Notes under the pieces: model-generated | What the model was told of the DNA's origin: nothing | What the model saw: only the letters and a program-made list of their open reading frames with translations | Database searches by the model: none | Assembly (NCBI RefSeq): GCF_001653475.1 | Contig: NZ_CP011487.1 | Location: forward strand, 310,001 to 374,000 | DNA from: Helicobacter pylori | Lineage (GTDB): Bacteria; Campylobacterota; Campylobacteria; Campylobacterales; Helicobacteraceae | Reading direction: 5' to 3' | Length of the DNA stretch: 64,000 nucleotides | Program-made: the position numbers and the translations under genes | In this document: positions 54,746 through 64,000 of the stretch, piece by piece | Layout of the letters: the number at the start of each line of letters is the position of its first letter | Position numbering within the stretch: the first letter of the stretch is position 1

Positions 54746-55417
54746 ATGCGTGTTCTACTGATTGAAAAAAATTCTGTTTTGGGTGGAGAAATTGAAAAGG
54801 GCTTAAATGTTAAAGGCTTTATGGCTGATGTAACGGAGAGTTTAGAGGATGGGGAATACCTTATGGATATTAGGAATTATGACTTAGTTATGGTTAGCGA
54901 TAAAAATGCTTTAAGTTTTATTTCTAGAATCAAGGAAAAGCATTCTTCCATTGTTGTTTTAGTTTCTTCTGATAACCCTACAAGCGAGGAAGAAGTCCAA
55001 GCGTTTGAGCAAGGTGCGGACGATTATATCGCTAAGCCTTATCGCAGCATTAAGGCTTTAGTCGCAAGGATTGAGGCTCGTTTGAGGTTTTGGGGCTCTA
55101 ATGTGATTGAAATTGGGGATTTGACCATTAGCCCTGATGAAGAAAAGATTATTTACAAGGGGCGTGAAGTTGAGGTTAAAGGGAAGCCTTTTGAAGTGCT
55201 TACCCATCTTGCCAGACATAGGGATCAAATCGTCTCCAAAGAACAGCTTTTAGACGCTATTTGGGAAGAGCCTGAAATGGTTACCCCTAATGTCATTGAA
55301 GTGGCTATCAATCAAATCCGCCAAAAAATGGATAAACCCTTGGGGATTTCCACGGTTGAAACCGTAAGGCGCAGAGGCTATCGTTTTTGTTACCCAAAAC
55401 CGGTGTGTGAAGAATAA
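54746..55417 (+). CDS. hsrA: Orphan, phosphorylation-independent response regulator HsrA
   Basis: HsrA (HP1043) is an essential transcription regulator of the OmpR type without a partner kinase. The 223-residue protein has a receiver domain (1-115) that lacks the acidic pocket: the N-terminal Asp pair is replaced (VLLIEKNS) and the phosphoacceptor position reads MVSDKNAL, with K where the Asp-x-x-Met-Pro signature would be. The C-terminal winged helix (PFEVLTHLARHRDQIVSKEQLLDAIW...IRQKM...VRRRGYRF) is intact. I choose ATG 54746 over an in-frame start at 54710, which sits on the inferred transcription start. Confidence 0.95.
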   Translation: MRVLLIEKNSVLGGEIEKGLNVKGFMADVTESLEDGEYLMDIRNYDLVMVSDKNALSFISRIKEKHSSIVVLVSSDNPTSEEEVQAFEQGADDYIAKPYRSIKALVARIEARLRFWGSNVIEIGDLTISPDEEKIIYKGREVEVKGKPFEVLTHLARHRDQIVSKEQLLDAIWEEPEMVTPNVIEVAINQIRQKMDKPLGISTVETVRRRGYRFCYPKPVCEE

Positions 55418-55672
55418 ATCCCGTGGTTTTTGCTAAAAAATAGATTAGAATGAGGGTGTGGAGTGGATAAAATCAAATATTTTTATAACGATAGTAGAGG
55501 CACTCCTATCATGTTGGTGTTCAGATAGGGGGCATAGTCATTTTATCTGCGATTAGTAGGGTATTTTGGTTAAAAAACACTAAAATAGATTCGTATAAAT
55601 TCGTGGATCTAAATACCCGTTAAAACACAAAAATGCAAACTCTGGCTCTATCAAATATTGACCATAGAATTT

Positions 55673-55735
55673 AAAAAATGCTAAAAGCATTCTTTACAAT
55701 CAAATCATTAAAAGAGCGTGATTTTTTAATCAAGC
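55673..55735. repeat. Hairpin repeat family, copy 3
   Basis: AAAAAATGC (55673-55681) pairs with GCATTCTTT (55687-55695) with one mismatch and is followed by ACAATCAAATCATTAAAAGAGCG and TGATTTTTTAATCAAGCGATGA. An ATG inside the hairpin (55678) could open MLKAFFTIKSLKERDFLIKR, 20 codons to TGA, but no ribosome-binding site supports it. Confidence 0.65.
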
Positions 55736-55741
55736 GATGAA

Positions 55742-55822
55742 TTTTTAAGCGGTCTTTTGGGGGTTAGGGGGTTTGTTTTAGGGGGAGAATTATTTTAAAA
55801 TACTCCTTATTCCCTTAAAAAA
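55742..55822. repeat. G-rich intergenic repeat (copy B)
   Basis: Shares TTTTTAAGCG..CTTTTGGGGGTTAGGGGG, AGGGGGAGA.TTATTT.AAAATAC and the CCTTA-rich end with the copy at 11031-11116. The long palindrome is partly decayed here (TAGGGGGAG against CTCCTTA) and one inner G-run block is missing. Confidence 0.6.
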
Positions 55823-55925
55823 CGAGTTTTTGCCATAAAATGATAGAATGAAAATTTTTAAACCTTCTAAAAAGAGTTTTTAAATTCTTTTTAGTTTTGG
55901 TTAGCTTTTTGCAAACAGCTTATTT

Positions 55926-56972
55926 TTAAGCGTTATTAAAGATTTCTTCAATTTGTTCTTTAATATCCCTATAATTAAAGCTTTCTCTAAAGCCATCAAT
56001 CTTGCCTCCACTCGCATTCCTATGCCCGCCTCCATTAAAACACATTTGACTGAGTTCGCACACATCACAATTCCCATTCGCTCTTAAGCTCACATTCCCT
56101 TTAGCGTTCACATCCATATAAAAATCAAAATCCGGATTTTGCGTTAAAAAAAGGTTAGCTAACACGCTAATGCCCCCCATAGAATAACTTAAAAACCCTT
56201 TTTTATCCTGGTAATAAACGCTGCAATCATGTTTTTTTAAAGAGAGCAAATGCGTTTGCACATTTGAAGAGATATTGTCCATCGTTTCTGTATCAGGGTC
56301 GCCCCCCAGAGCGATTTTTTTAAGTTTGAACAAATCATTATCATAGGCTACAGGGGCATTTTCTAAAAACAAATAGTTTTTAACTTCTTCTAAAAGCTTT
56401 AATTTATAATCGCGGTTTTCATCATCAAACATGAAACGATTCAATTCAGAGCTTTGGTTAATCATGCGCATACACACCTTACCTAATTCAAAGCCATAAC
56501 CTTGCGTGTTCCAAATATCCACAGAATTGACCATTTCCACTAAAGGCTCTAGCCATGTTGTGTTTTTTGGCTCTAAAATAGCGTAATGTTTTTTCAAAAA
56601 CTCATACACGATTTTAGTCGCACAGCGGTTCGTGTCTAAACAATACCAATGGAAACTCTCAGCCACTTCCTTACCGCTGATATGGTGATCTAAAAGCTGG
56701 ATTTGAATGTTTTTATTTTGCAAGCGGTGTTCTTGGATCTTATCCTGCAAATACTGCGCTTCGTTTAAATTCAAATTCAAATCGCTAATCAAAATAAGGA
56801 ATTGACTCTCTTTGGATTGAGCGATCGCGTTTAAAATCTCATAAATTCTCGCTGAGACTTCCCGTCCGTAATTAGCGTTATAGCATTGGATATTTTCAAA
56901 AAATTGTTTTGAAACAAGCTGGCATGCATAGCCGTCTAAATCAATGTGTGAAAGGTGATAAACTTGCATCAT
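55926..56972 (-). CDS. DHH-family phosphoesterase (RecJ/NrnA-like)
   Basis: A 348-residue DHH/DHHA1 protein. Motifs: LSHIDLDGYACQ (motif I, residues 6-17), LISDLNLN (II, about 63), LLDHHISG (DHH motif, about 95) and the C-terminal GGGHRNASGG (about 322). Members split nanoRNA, pAp, cyclic dinucleotides or single-stranded DNA. H. pylori has a separate RecJ and lacks Orn, so nanoRNase activity is an attractive inference but not shown by sequence. ATG is preceded by AGGAGG on the minus strand. Corresponds to HP1042. Confidence 0.85.
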   Translation of the reverse strand: MMQVYHLSHIDLDGYACQLVSKQFFENIQCYNANYGREVSARIYEILNAIAQSKESQFLILISDLNLNLNEAQYLQDKIQEHRLQNKNIQIQLLDHHISGKEVAESFHWYCLDTNRCATKIVYEFLKKHYAILEPKNTTWLEPLVEMVNSVDIWNTQGYGFELGKVCMRMINQSSELNRFMFDDENRDYKLKLLEEVKNYLFLENAPVAYDNDLFKLKKIALGGDPDTETMDNISSNVQTHLLSLKKHDCSVYYQDKKGFLSYSMGGISVLANLFLTQNPDFDFYMDVNAKGNVSLRANGNCDVCELSQMCFNGGGHRNASGGKIDGFRESFNYRDIKEQIEEIFNNA

Positions 56973-57000
56973 CCTCCTTTTTTATCAATATATTTATCCA

Positions 57001-59202
57001 TTAAAAGTTAATATGGATCGTGCCTAAGGCTTCAAAATTAGAGTTAGGATCTAATTCAGCATGGCTTAGCACGACCACATCAATCCTGGCCTGCTCCATT
57101 TGGTTAGAAAGGGCTTTTCTTAAATTAGGCTCTACGATCAAAATCACCGGAGCGATCCCTTTTTGCAAGACTTTCATAGCCTCTTCAGAGACCACTTCAA
57201 TGAGTTTTTGCAATTCGCCCACATTGAGTAGCAAGCTCTTAGAAGTGCCATTTTCTCGCAATTTATTAAGCAAAAATTGTTCGCTATCGGTAGAAAAGGT
57301 TAAAAATTTCAAACGCCCATCTTCAGATTTAAAAGCGTTAGTGATCACCCTAGAAAGCCTCGCCCTCACTTGTTCGGTTAAGATATTCACATCATTTTGA
57401 ACCAATGGGGCAATATCGGTAATCGTTTCTAAAATAGTGAGCATGTCTTTAATGGGGATTTTTTCATGCAACAAGGCTTGCAAGACTGATCGGATCGCAC
57501 CGGTGGGGATTTTTTTACTCTCTTCTACAATCGTAGGATAGTCTTTAGCCAAGCGCTCTAAAAGGGATTTCACTTCATCTTTAGTGATAAAATCTTCAGC
57601 GTACTTTTTCACTAATTCGCTGGTGTGCGTCGCAATAACGGTGCTTGGATCAATAATGGTATAGCCTTGAATAATGGCTTCTTCTTTATTTCTAGTTTCA
57701 ATCCATAAAGCGTCCATTCCAAAAGCTGGCTCTTTAGTGGGAATGCCTTCAATTTCTTTATTCACAAAACCGGTATTCATGGCTAAAAATTTATCTGGCA
57801 TTACCATGCCCTCACCAATCACAATGCCTTTAAGCTTGATTTCATAATGCGTTGGGGGGAGCTGCAAATTATCCCTGATCCGGATTTGAGGCATCAAAAA
57901 ACCATAATCGCTCGCTATCTTTTTTCTAATCCCTCTAATCCTTTCTAACAAATCGCCCCCTTGTTTCATGTCCGCAAGACTAATGAGTTGGTAGCCTAAA
58001 GCCAATTCCAAAAATTCAATTTTTAACACTTCATCAATCGCTTGTTCTTCTTCTCTTTTAAGCTCTTCTTGGGTTTTAGCCCTTGTGGTTTGGGTATGGG
58101 GTTTGATTTTGGAGCTGTGGGGTTTTTCGCTCAAGTCCAAGCCGAATTTTTGACTCAAATAATTTTCTAATTTAGTGAGCAGCCCGTCTTTTCCCTCCCT
58201 ACTAATCAGCCATGCGATGAATAAAAAGAGAGTCCCTACAAACGCTAAAGAAAAGGTAGGGAGTCCAGGAATGGTTGCAAAAAGCAATAAAATCGCTCCC
58301 ACAATCACTAAAGTTTTGCTTTTATTGGTGAGCTGTGTGATGAGTTTAGAAGCAAAGTCCTCTTCTTCGTTTTGCGTGGTGCGAGTGGCGACAATACCGG
58401 TCGCTGTCGCAATGATTAAGGCAGGGATTTGCCCTACAAGCCCATCGCCAATGGTTAAGATAGTGAAAGTGCTAGCACTAAAGCTCAAGCTCATATCCCT
58501 TTGAAACACGCCCACTAAAAACCCTCCAATGATATTGATAAGCGTGATGATAATAGAAGCGATCGCATCGCCTTTGACAAATTTAGATGCGCCATCCATC
58601 GCACCATAAAAATCCGCTTCTTGGCTTAGAGCGGCGCGCCGTTTTTTAGCTTCCTTATCATCAATAAGCCCTGAATTTAAATCCGCATCAATCGCCATTT
58701 GTTTTCCTGGCATAGCGTCTAGGGCAAATCGCGCTCTCACTTCAGTAACCCTAGTAGAGCCATTAGTAACCACCAATAAATTCACCAGCACTAAAATACT
58801 AAAGATAATAGCCCCAATCACATAATTCCCGCTCACGCTAAATTCCCCAAACGCCGTGATAATGTCGCTCACCGCGCTAGGCCCTTTATAGCCTTGCGTT
58901 AAAATCATTCTAGTCGTGGCGACATTTAAAGCCAAGCGGTATAAGGTTACAATGAGCAATAAAGTGGGGAAAGCGCTAAAATCAGTAGGCTTGTCAATAT
59001 AAAGCCCAATTAAAATAATCAACACCGATAGCGCGATAGAAATCGTGAGTAAAAAATCCAACACAAAAGGCGGTAACGGCACGATAATGATCGTTAAAAT
59101 AGCTATCACAAAGACCACAAGGGCTAAGTCTTTGGATTGCAAGAAGCGTTTAAAGACAGGGAAAGTTTTTTTAAAAGCTAATTTGGAGCGTTCGTTTGCC
59201 AT
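57001..59202 (-). CDS. flhA: Flagellar export gate protein FlhA
   Basis: FlhA is the main export gate subunit of the flagellar type III secretion system; in H. pylori it is also needed for the flagellar regulon. The 733-residue protein has about eight N-terminal membrane helices, the FHIPEP-region sequence [28 protein letters not shown] (about residues 150-177), and a large cytoplasmic C-terminal domain (about 370-733). It is divergent from rpsO and follows the DHH gene's strand. Confidence 0.96.
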   Translation of the reverse strand: MANERSKLAFKKTFPVFKRFLQSKDLALVVFVIAILTIIIVPLPPFVLDFLLTISIALSVLIILIGLYIDKPTDFSAFPTLLLIVTLYRLALNVATTRMILTQGYKGPSAVSDIITAFGEFSVSGNYVIGAIIFSILVLVNLLVVTNGSTRVTEVRARFALDAMPGKQMAIDADLNSGLIDDKEAKKRRAALSQEADFYGAMDGASKFVKGDAIASIIITLINIIGGFLVGVFQRDMSLSFSASTFTILTIGDGLVGQIPALIIATATGIVATRTTQNEEEDFASKLITQLTNKSKTLVIVGAILLLFATIPGLPTFSLAFVGTLFLFIAWLISREGKDGLLTKLENYLSQKFGLDLSEKPHSSKIKPHTQTTRAKTQEELKREEEQAIDEVLKIEFLELALGYQLISLADMKQGGDLLERIRGIRKKIASDYGFLMPQIRIRDNLQLPPTHYEIKLKGIVIGEGMVMPDKFLAMNTGFVNKEIEGIPTKEPAFGMDALWIETRNKEEAIIQGYTIIDPSTVIATHTSELVKKYAEDFITKDEVKSLLERLAKDYPTIVEESKKIPTGAIRSVLQALLHEKIPIKDMLTILETITDIAPLVQNDVNILTEQVRARLSRVITNAFKSEDGRLKFLTFSTDSEQFLLNKLRENGTSKSLLLNVGELQKLIEVVSEEAMKVLQKGIAPVILIVEPNLRKALSNQMEQARIDVVVLSHAELDPNSNFEALGTIHINF

Positions 59203-59301
59203 AATCTAAAATCAATGCCTTAATTTGGTAGGTGGTTTGTCTTTTTAGGCTTATTATAATATAAAGTTTAAGAGTATGACACAAAAAAGCTTATTTTACG
59301 C

Positions 59302-59307
59302 TATAAT
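59302..59307 (+). promoter_or_regulatory. -10 box for rpsO
   Basis: TATAAT in TTACGCTATAATGCG, 35-40 bases before the rpsO ATG. AGGAGG at 59331-59336 is a strong ribosome-binding site. Confidence 0.7.
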
Positions 59308-59341
59308 GCGATCTTTATTAAATACCAATTAGGAGGTCGTT

Positions 59342-59614
59342 ATGGCTTTGAATCTGGAGAAAAAACAAGAAATCATTAAGGCGTTTGCTACTAAAGAGAA
59401 CGATACGGGTTCTTGTGAGGTGCAAGTGGCGTTGTTGAATGAAAGGATCAAGCTTTTAACCGAGCATTTAAAGGCTAACCCCAAAGATCATTCCAGCCGT
59501 TTAGGGCTTTTAAAATTAGTCGCTCAAAGACGCAACTTGTTGAAATACATCAAACGCACCGATCATACGCGTTATGTGGTTTTGATTGAAAAGTTAGGCA
59601 TTAAAGACAGATAA
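59342..59614 (+). CDS. rpsO: 30S ribosomal protein S15
   Basis: S15 binds the central domain of 16S rRNA early in assembly. The 90-residue product has the standard pattern: DTGSCEVQVALLNERIKLLTEHLKANPKDHSSRLGLL and VAQRRNLLKYIKRTDHTRYVVLIEKLGI. Length is typical (89-90). Confidence 0.98.
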   Translation: MALNLEKKQEIIKAFATKENDTGSCEVQVALLNERIKLLTEHLKANPKDHSSRLGLLKLVAQRRNLLKYIKRTDHTRYVVLIEKLGIKDR

Positions 59615-59644
59615 TTTTTATCGGTTTTAGGGTATGGCGAGTTT

Positions 59645-60931
59645 GTGTTGAAAGAGCGTTTGAAGGTCTTTTTTAGTGCGGACTCTGTTTTCACTTTAAT
59701 TTTTGCCCTTTTCTTTCTCACTTCATTTAAAAAACCTTTAACTCAAGTCTTGTTGATTGTTTTAATGGTTTTTTTGTTTCTTAGGTGTTATTTTCAAGCG
59801 TCTTTGAAAGAAACCTTTAGAATCCATCATCTAAAAATAATGCCTTTCAAATGGCTTACTCTAGCTTTTTTGGGCGTGTTTTTAAGCATTTTCCCCAACA
59901 TGTTTACCATGTATGATAGCCAAACTTTCCGCTACAATTTGTTCGCTCTAAACATGTCCTTAACTTATGCTTGCGGGGCGTTATGCTTGCTTTTTGCCAG
60001 TTGTTTAAGAATCAAATTGAATCAAAAAATCCTTTTTTACAGCATGGCTGTTGCAAATTGCATCAACGGCTTGCTTTCACTAGTGCAAAAAATTTATTTT
60101 AACATGCCTAGAGCGCAAGGGTTTAGCACGGTTAAGGAGTATGTGGTTTTAGTGAGCGTGTCCATTTTGGGCTGTTATATTTATGCGCTTTATTCGTGCA
60201 ATCAAAAAGAGAAACTTTTTTTCACTCTTTCTGTTTTTGTGGGGTTTTTAGTCGTTATTTTAAGCGCTACAAGGAGTGCAACAATCGCTTTTGTTATTAC
60301 TTTTTTAATCCTTTCTTGCTTTATTTTATACGCCAAAAAATCGCTCAAACCATTGGGTTATATGGTGGTTGTGAGTCTTATTTTGAGCGCTTTGTATATG
60401 GGGAGTAACGCTTTAGAAAAAAAGGGGGCAATAGAGCAATCTAGGGTTCAAAATCAAAGCTTTGAAGAAGATTTGAAACGCTACGCTAAAAAGGACGCTG
60501 ATAGCAGTATCGGGTGGCGTTTGGAGCGTTGGAAAGAAGCCCTAACGGTTTTGCGTTTAAGGCCCTTTTTTGGTATGGCCGCTAGCGAGAAATGCCAGAG
60601 GTTAGAAGAGATTTTATCTCTGTCGCAGTCTTATAGGGCAAAAGACTTGATTCTTTGTTATGAAAGATACGACAATCAAATCATTCACATTCTAGCCACT
60701 AGGGGGATCATAGGCTTTTTGATTTGGCTTTTTTGGTTGTTAGTCATTGTAAAGATTTTTTGGAGCGGGATAAAGCAAAACTCTTTAATATCGTTTTTTA
60801 TATTAACTACACTGACCTTTTATCTTGTTTTTGGCATCGGGTTTGACCCCTTTGATTTCTTCATTACGGGAAGTTTTTTTGCAGGAATGGTCATGATGGC
60901 TGTTTGTTTAAAAAAGGATTCTAAAGCCTAG
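59645..60931 (+). CDS. waaL: O-antigen ligase WaaL
   Basis: WaaL joins preassembled O-antigen from undecaprenyl diphosphate to core-lipid A in the periplasm. The 428-residue membrane protein has ten or more helices and the Wzy_C/ligase region with SATRSATIAFVITFL (about 205) and a large periplasmic loop (about 255-350; GWRLERWKEALTVLRLRPFFGMA and ...YDNQIIHILATRGIIGFLIW), the part that holds the catalytic Arg and His residues in the family. In H. pylori the gene is HP1039. Start GTG 59645 or TTG 59648. Confidence 0.85.
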   Translation: MLKERLKVFFSADSVFTLIFALFFLTSFKKPLTQVLLIVLMVFLFLRCYFQASLKETFRIHHLKIMPFKWLTLAFLGVFLSIFPNMFTMYDSQTFRYNLFALNMSLTYACGALCLLFASCLRIKLNQKILFYSMAVANCINGLLSLVQKIYFNMPRAQGFSTVKEYVVLVSVSILGCYIYALYSCNQKEKLFFTLSVFVGFLVVILSATRSATIAFVITFLILSCFILYAKKSLKPLGYMVVVSLILSALYMGSNALEKKGAIEQSRVQNQSFEEDLKRYAKKDADSSIGWRLERWKEALTVLRLRPFFGMAASEKCQRLEEILSLSQSYRAKDLILCYERYDNQIIHILATRGIIGFLIWLFWLLVIVKIFWSGIKQNSLISFFILTTLTFYLVFGIGFDPFDFFITGSFFAGMVMMAVCLKKDSKA

Positions 60932-60968
60932 TCTCTTTGGATTTAAGGGGTAAGATAAAAACTTATGC

Positions 60969-60974
60969 TATAAT
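60969..60974 (+). promoter_or_regulatory. -10 box for aroQ
   Basis: TATGCTATAATGCGG: TATAAT with an upstream TATG extension. It lies 38-43 bases before the aroQ ATG, and AAGGAG precedes the start codon. Confidence 0.65.
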
Positions 60975-61011
60975 GCGGTCTCATTCCATATTAAACAAGG
61001 AGAAATAAATA

Positions 61012-61515
61012 ATGAAAATTTTAGTGATTCAAGGGCCTAATTTAAACATGTTAGGACACAGAGATCCAAGACTTTATGGCATGGTAACCTTAGACCAAAT
61101 CCATGAAATCATGCAAACTTTCGTGAAGCAAGGCAATTTAGATGTGGAATTAGAGTTTTTTCAAACCAATTTTGAGGGCGAAATCATTGATAAAATCCAA
61201 GAGAGCGTGGGCAGCGATTATGAAGGGATTATCATTAACCCTGGAGCGTTTTCGCACACTTCTATCGCGATTGCGGATGCGATCATGCTAGCGGGCAAAC
61301 CCGTTATTGAAGTGCATCTCACTAACATTCAGGCTAGAGAAGAATTCAGGAAAAATTCTTACACTGGAGCGGCTTGTGGAGGCGTGATTATGGGATTTGG
61401 CCCGCTTGGTTACAACATGGCTTTAATGGCGATGGTCAATATTTTAGCCGAAATGAAAGCGTTCCAAGAAGCCCAACAAAACAGCCCTAATAACCCTATC
61501 AACAATCAAAAATAA
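61012..61515 (+). CDS. aroQ: Type II 3-dehydroquinate dehydratase
   Basis: AroQ dehydrates 3-dehydroquinate in the shikimate pathway. The 167-residue enzyme has [18 protein letters not shown] (N-terminal catalytic Tyr region), [28 protein letters not shown] and [21 protein letters not shown] low-complexity Asn/Pro tail ([11 protein letters not shown]) extends the C-terminus beyond the usual 150 residues, as in other H. pylori. Starts the aroQ-pepQ-folK-flhF run. Confidence 0.97.
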   Translation: MKILVIQGPNLNMLGHRDPRLYGMVTLDQIHEIMQTFVKQGNLDVELEFFQTNFEGEIIDKIQESVGSDYEGIIINPGAFSHTSIAIADAIMLAGKPVIEVHLTNIQAREEFRKNSYTGAACGGVIMGFGPLGYNMALMAMVNILAEMKAFQEAQQNSPNNPINNQK

Positions 61516-61529
61516 AAAGGGGGTTATTG

Positions 61530-62603
61530 ATGAGAGAATTAGAGAGAGAGTCGCATTTCACGCTTGATGAAAATGCGATGTTTTTTGAGTGCACTTATAG
61601 TTGCGATAACGCTTTGTTTTTGCAATTAGAGGATCGCTCGTTTTTTATCACTGATTCTCGCTACACTCAAGAAGCTAAAGAAAGCATTCATCCTAAAAAT
61701 GGCGTTTTAGCGGAAGTGGTAGAATCTAGCGATTTAGTGCAAAGTGCGATTGGTTTGATTGCAAAAAGTTCAGTTAAAAAGCTCTTTTTTGACGCCAATC
61801 AAGTGAATTTACAAACCTATAAGCGTTTAAATGCAGCGGTTGGGGATAGGGTTACTTTAGAGAGCGTGCCTAGTTACCACCGCCAAAAACGCATCATTAA
61901 AAACGAGTATGAGATCCAACTTCTCAAAAAATCTCAAGCGTTGAATGTTGAAGCTTTTAAAAATTTTGCTGAGTATGTGAAAAAGATTTTTGATGAAAAA
62001 GAATCATTGAGCGAGCGGTATTTGCAGCATAAGGTTAAGGACTTTTTGACTAGAGAGGGGGTTTATGATCTGAGTTTTGAGCCTATTTTAGCCTTGAATG
62101 CGAATGCGAGCAAGCCCCATGCTTTGCCTAGCGCGAAGGATTTTTTAAAAGCGGAGCATAGCATTCTTTTGGATATGGGGATCAAATACGAACGTTATTG
62201 CTCTGACAGGACTCGCACGGCTTTTTTTGACCCTAAAGATTTTGTCTTCACAAGAGAGCAGAGTTTCAAGGATAAAGAGCGTCAAAAGATTTATGACATT
62301 GTGAAAGAAGCACAAGAAAAGGCTATTTCAGGCATTAGAGCGGGCATGACCGGTAAAGAAGCGGACAGCTTGGCTAGGGGAGTGATTAGCGATTATGGTT
62401 ATGGGCAATATTTCACTCACAGCACCGGGCATGGCATTGGCTTAGACATTCATGAGCTTCCTTATATTTCATCGCGCAGTGAAACCATTTTAGAAGAGGG
62501 CATGGTGTTTTCTGTAGAGCCTGGGATCTATATCCCTGGATTTTTTGGGGTGCGCATTGAGGATTTAGTGGTGATCAAAAATTCTAGGGCTGAGCTTTTG
62601 TGA
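61530..62603 (+). CDS. pepQ: Proline peptidase PepQ (Xaa-Pro aminopeptidase family)
   Basis: A 357-residue M24 metallopeptidase. The five metal ligands are visible: the two Asp in [17 protein letters not shown], the His in [14 protein letters not shown], the Glu in [13 protein letters not shown] and the Glu in [10 protein letters not shown]. It cleaves peptides next to proline; whether it is a dipeptidase (PepQ) or aminopeptidase (PepP) cannot be decided from sequence. ATG 61530 follows AAAGGGGG. Its TGA overlaps the folK ATG. Confidence 0.9.
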   Translation: MRELERESHFTLDENAMFFECTYSCDNALFLQLEDRSFFITDSRYTQEAKESIHPKNGVLAEVVESSDLVQSAIGLIAKSSVKKLFFDANQVNLQTYKRLNAAVGDRVTLESVPSYHRQKRIIKNEYEIQLLKKSQALNVEAFKNFAEYVKKIFDEKESLSERYLQHKVKDFLTREGVYDLSFEPILALNANASKPHALPSAKDFLKAEHSILLDMGIKYERYCSDRTRTAFFDPKDFVFTREQSFKDKERQKIYDIVKEAQEKAISGIRAGMTGKEADSLARGVISDYGYGQYFTHSTGHGIGLDIHELPYISSRSETILEEGMVFSVEPGIYIPGFFGVRIEDLVVIKNSRAELL

Positions 62604-63091
62604 TGCGAGAGATCCTTACTAGCCGCTTTTTCCCTAGCCTTTTTAAAAAAAGGCTTGATTTTTCTAACAGGGTGGTTTTAGGGCTGGGATCTAATCTTAA
62701 AAATCCTTTAAAAATATTAAAAAATTGTTTTTTATCTTTTAAAAATCATAGTAAAATCGGGAAAATTTTTTCTTCGCCTGTTTATATCAATCCGCCTTTT
62801 GGTTACACCAATCAACCTGACTTTTATAACGCTACGATTATCCTTAAAACATCTTTAAGTTTGCACCATTTTTTTGCTCTGGTTTTTTATATAGAAAGGC
62901 GTTTTGGGCGCCAAAGGAAGCGCGATTTTAAAGACGCTCCAAGAACTTTAGATATTGATATTATCGCTTTCAACCAAGTCATTTTAAGACAGAATGATTT
63001 GACTTTACCTCATCCTAAATGGAGCGAAAGGGATTCGGTGTTAGTGCCGTTGGCTTTGCAACAAATTCTTTTTAAAAAAGGGGAGTGGTGA
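62603..63091 (+). CDS. folK: Hydroxymethyldihydropterin pyrophosphokinase FolK
   Basis: FolK pyrophosphorylates 6-hydroxymethyl-dihydropterin in folate synthesis. The 162-residue protein has [37 protein letters not shown] and the HPPK signature [24 protein letters not shown] 62603 overlaps the pepQ stop; its own last bases overlap flhF. Confidence 0.95.
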   Translation: MREILTSRFFPSLFKKRLDFSNRVVLGLGSNLKNPLKILKNCFLSFKNHSKIGKIFSSPVYINPPFGYTNQPDFYNATIILKTSLSLHHFFALVFYIERRFGRQRKRDFKDAPRTLDIDIIAFNQVILRQNDLTLPHPKWSERDSVLVPLALQQILFKKGEW

Positions 63092-64000
63092 AATTCTATA
63101 CCTATAGTGGGGAGACGGCCGCTGAAGCTTTAAAGATCGCTCAAAGCCACCATGGGGTGGATACGCTGGTGTTTAAAACCCAAGAAATCCGTAAAAAAAC
63201 GCTCACTTCTTCTGGGCTTTATGAAATCGTTGTGGCGGTTGAAGAAGAAAGCGAAAACAAACCCCCTAAAGCCCCCCTTATTCCAGAAAGTTTGTATAAT
63301 GAAGAATTGAATGAAGAAGATGTGGTCATGCAGCTTTCAAGCACGGTAGAAGAAATGCGCAAACTCGCCGGGGTTTCATCCAGTCAGCGCAACTATAGTT
63401 TTTCAAAAAATAAGACCCTTTTAGAAAAAGACGCTCCGTTCGAGAATGCACCACCTTTAGAGGTTAATAAGCAAGACGCTTTATTGCAAGCTTTAAAAGA
63501 TGAAGCCAACCATAAAAAAGAAAGAGAAAAAAGAGAAGTTAAACAAGAAGAAGAAATTAAAGACATTAATCTGCAATTAAGCAAAATCAGAGACAGCCTG
63601 AAACTCATTCAAAACATGTTTTGGGATGAGAAAAACCCCAATTCTATCAATATCCCTCAAGAATTTGCAGAAATTTACAAACTAGCCAAACAAAGCGGGA
63701 TGAAATCCAGCCATTTAGATGAAATCATGCAATTGAGCCTGGAATTGATGCCTTTACGCATGCGGGAAAATTCCGTAACCATCAAGCGTTATTTTAGAGA
63801 AGTATTGCGCAAAATGATCTTGTGCCGCCCTGAAGATTTGAATTTAAGGCAAAAACGCATCTTAATGCTTGTAGGGCCAACAGGCGTGGGGAAAACGACT
63901 ACTTTAGCTAAATTAGCCGCACGCTATTCTAGGATGCTAGCTAAAAAATACAAGGTGGGCATTATCACTTTAGACAATTACCGCATTGGGGCTTTGGAGC
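63088..64000 (+). CDS. flhF: Flagellar biosynthesis GTPase FlhF (5' part)
   Basis: FlhF is an SRP-like GTPase that sets the polar site and number of flagella. The visible 304 codons start at GTG 63088, overlapping the folK stop, with AAAAGGGG upstream. The N-terminal B domain reads [23 protein letters not shown], a charged middle region follows (about 80-180), then the N domain and the first G motif [22 protein letters not shown] (about 260) and [14 protein letters not shown]. The gene continues past the right edge. Confidence 0.96.
   Translation, partial: MKFYTYSGETAAEALKIAQSHHGVDTLVFKTQEIRKKTLTSSGLYEIVVAVEEESENKPPKAPLIPESLYNEELNEEDVVMQLSSTVEEMRKLAGVSSSQRNYSFSKNKTLLEKDAPFENAPPLEVNKQDALLQALKDEANHKKEREKREVKQEEEIKDINLQLSKIRDSLKLIQNMFWDEKNPNSINIPQEFAEIYKLAKQSGMKSSHLDEIMQLSLELMPLRMRENSVTIKRYFREVLRKMILCRPEDLNLRQKRILMLVGPTGVGKTTTLAKLAARYSRMLAKKYKVGIITLDNYRIGALE

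Larger units (their letters stand above)
55418..55925. other. Non-coding gap with decayed sequence and repeats
   Basis: About 500 bases between convergent hsrA and the DHH gene. At 55466-55528 a short frame without a good start reads VDKIKYFYNDSRGTPIMLVFR and stops; around it the other frames are closed. From 55673 the hairpin repeat and from 55742 the G-rich repeat follow, then A/T-rich sequence. No RNA gene or intact ORF is seen. It looks like an accumulation site for relics and dispersed elements. Confidence 0.5.

Noticed and set aside
54599-55735. AapA/IsoA-type small toxin gene in the hairpin repeats (frames ending in LILIKR or DFLIKR)
   Set aside because: The endings resemble AapA C-termini, but no SWKTLY-like core, start codon with ribosome-binding site or antisense promoter is visible. 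The likeness is only a few residues.
1-64000. CRISPR array or insertion sequence
   Set aside because: No regularly spaced repeats and no transposase-like ORF or terminal inverted repeats were seen on reading both strands.

Overview
The window is about 64 kb of chromosome from Helicobacter pylori or an almost identical strain. The evidence is the low-GC coding style, the many ATG/TTG/GTG starts packed in ATGA or TAATG overlaps, and a gene content that matches H. pylori gene for gene: HofB, NixA, Csd4, the cheY-prmA-ftsH-pssA-copA-copP operon, the orphan regulator HsrA beside the small RNA RepG, and WaaL. From memory, the order fliF..lepA followed by the block from the HP1092 homologue to flhF is the J99-type arrangement; in strain 26695 the two blocks lie apart. 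HPxxxx names below are recollected 26695 equivalents, not database results.

Layout. 1-7378 (+): the 3' end of a small membrane protein, then fliF, fliG, fliH, dxs and lepA, tightly overlapped. 7393-8785: a small accessory patch with an orphan DUF3883 nuclease-like gene, followed by a mosaic of gene remnants; this looks like an old rearrangement join. 8786-20054 (-): a FlgF/FlgG-type rod protein, an MFS transporter, then ftsK, addB, tkt, ribF, tlyA and a lipoprotein gene. 20121-26814 (+): pyrB, hofB, msbA, a lipoprotein, a membrane-anchored Mrr-like protein and nixA with a NikR-type operator on its promoter. 26818-29180: a FliS co-chaperone homologue (-), csd4 (+) and two small unassigned ORFs. 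29334-35994 (-): copP, copA, pssA, ftsH, prmA and cheY1 as one operon read leftward. 36285-42324: an outer-membrane protein (+), tRNA-Ser(GGA) (-), two small genes, rsmG, queA, tatC, tatB, ruvB and panB (-). 42472-53079 (+): three tandem outer-membrane paralogues, a degenerate M23 peptidase-like protein, minC, lpxC, tsaB, thrB, a YlxR protein, infB, rbfA and rimP. 53248-64000: a membrane metallophosphoesterase, RepG (-), hsrA (+), a DHH phosphoesterase and flhA (-), then rpsO, waaL, aroQ, pepQ, folK and the first part of flhF (+).

Functional themes. Flagellar assembly recurs (fliF, fliG, fliH, rod protein, FliS helper, flhA, flhF, cheY1). Envelope biogenesis is the second theme (msbA, lpxC, waaL, csd4, several outer-membrane proteins, tatBC). 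Translation factors (lepA, infB, rbfA, rimP, rpsO, rsmG, queA, tlyA, prmA) and metal handling (nixA, copAP) follow. Most of the window is core genome. The parts that deserve attention are the 7.4-8.8 kb mosaic, the intergenic repeats, the regulatory RNA and two short tandem duplications at gene borders. I did not find an insertion sequence, prophage, CRISPR array or a complete restriction-modification system, and I see no convincing unknown multi-gene system.
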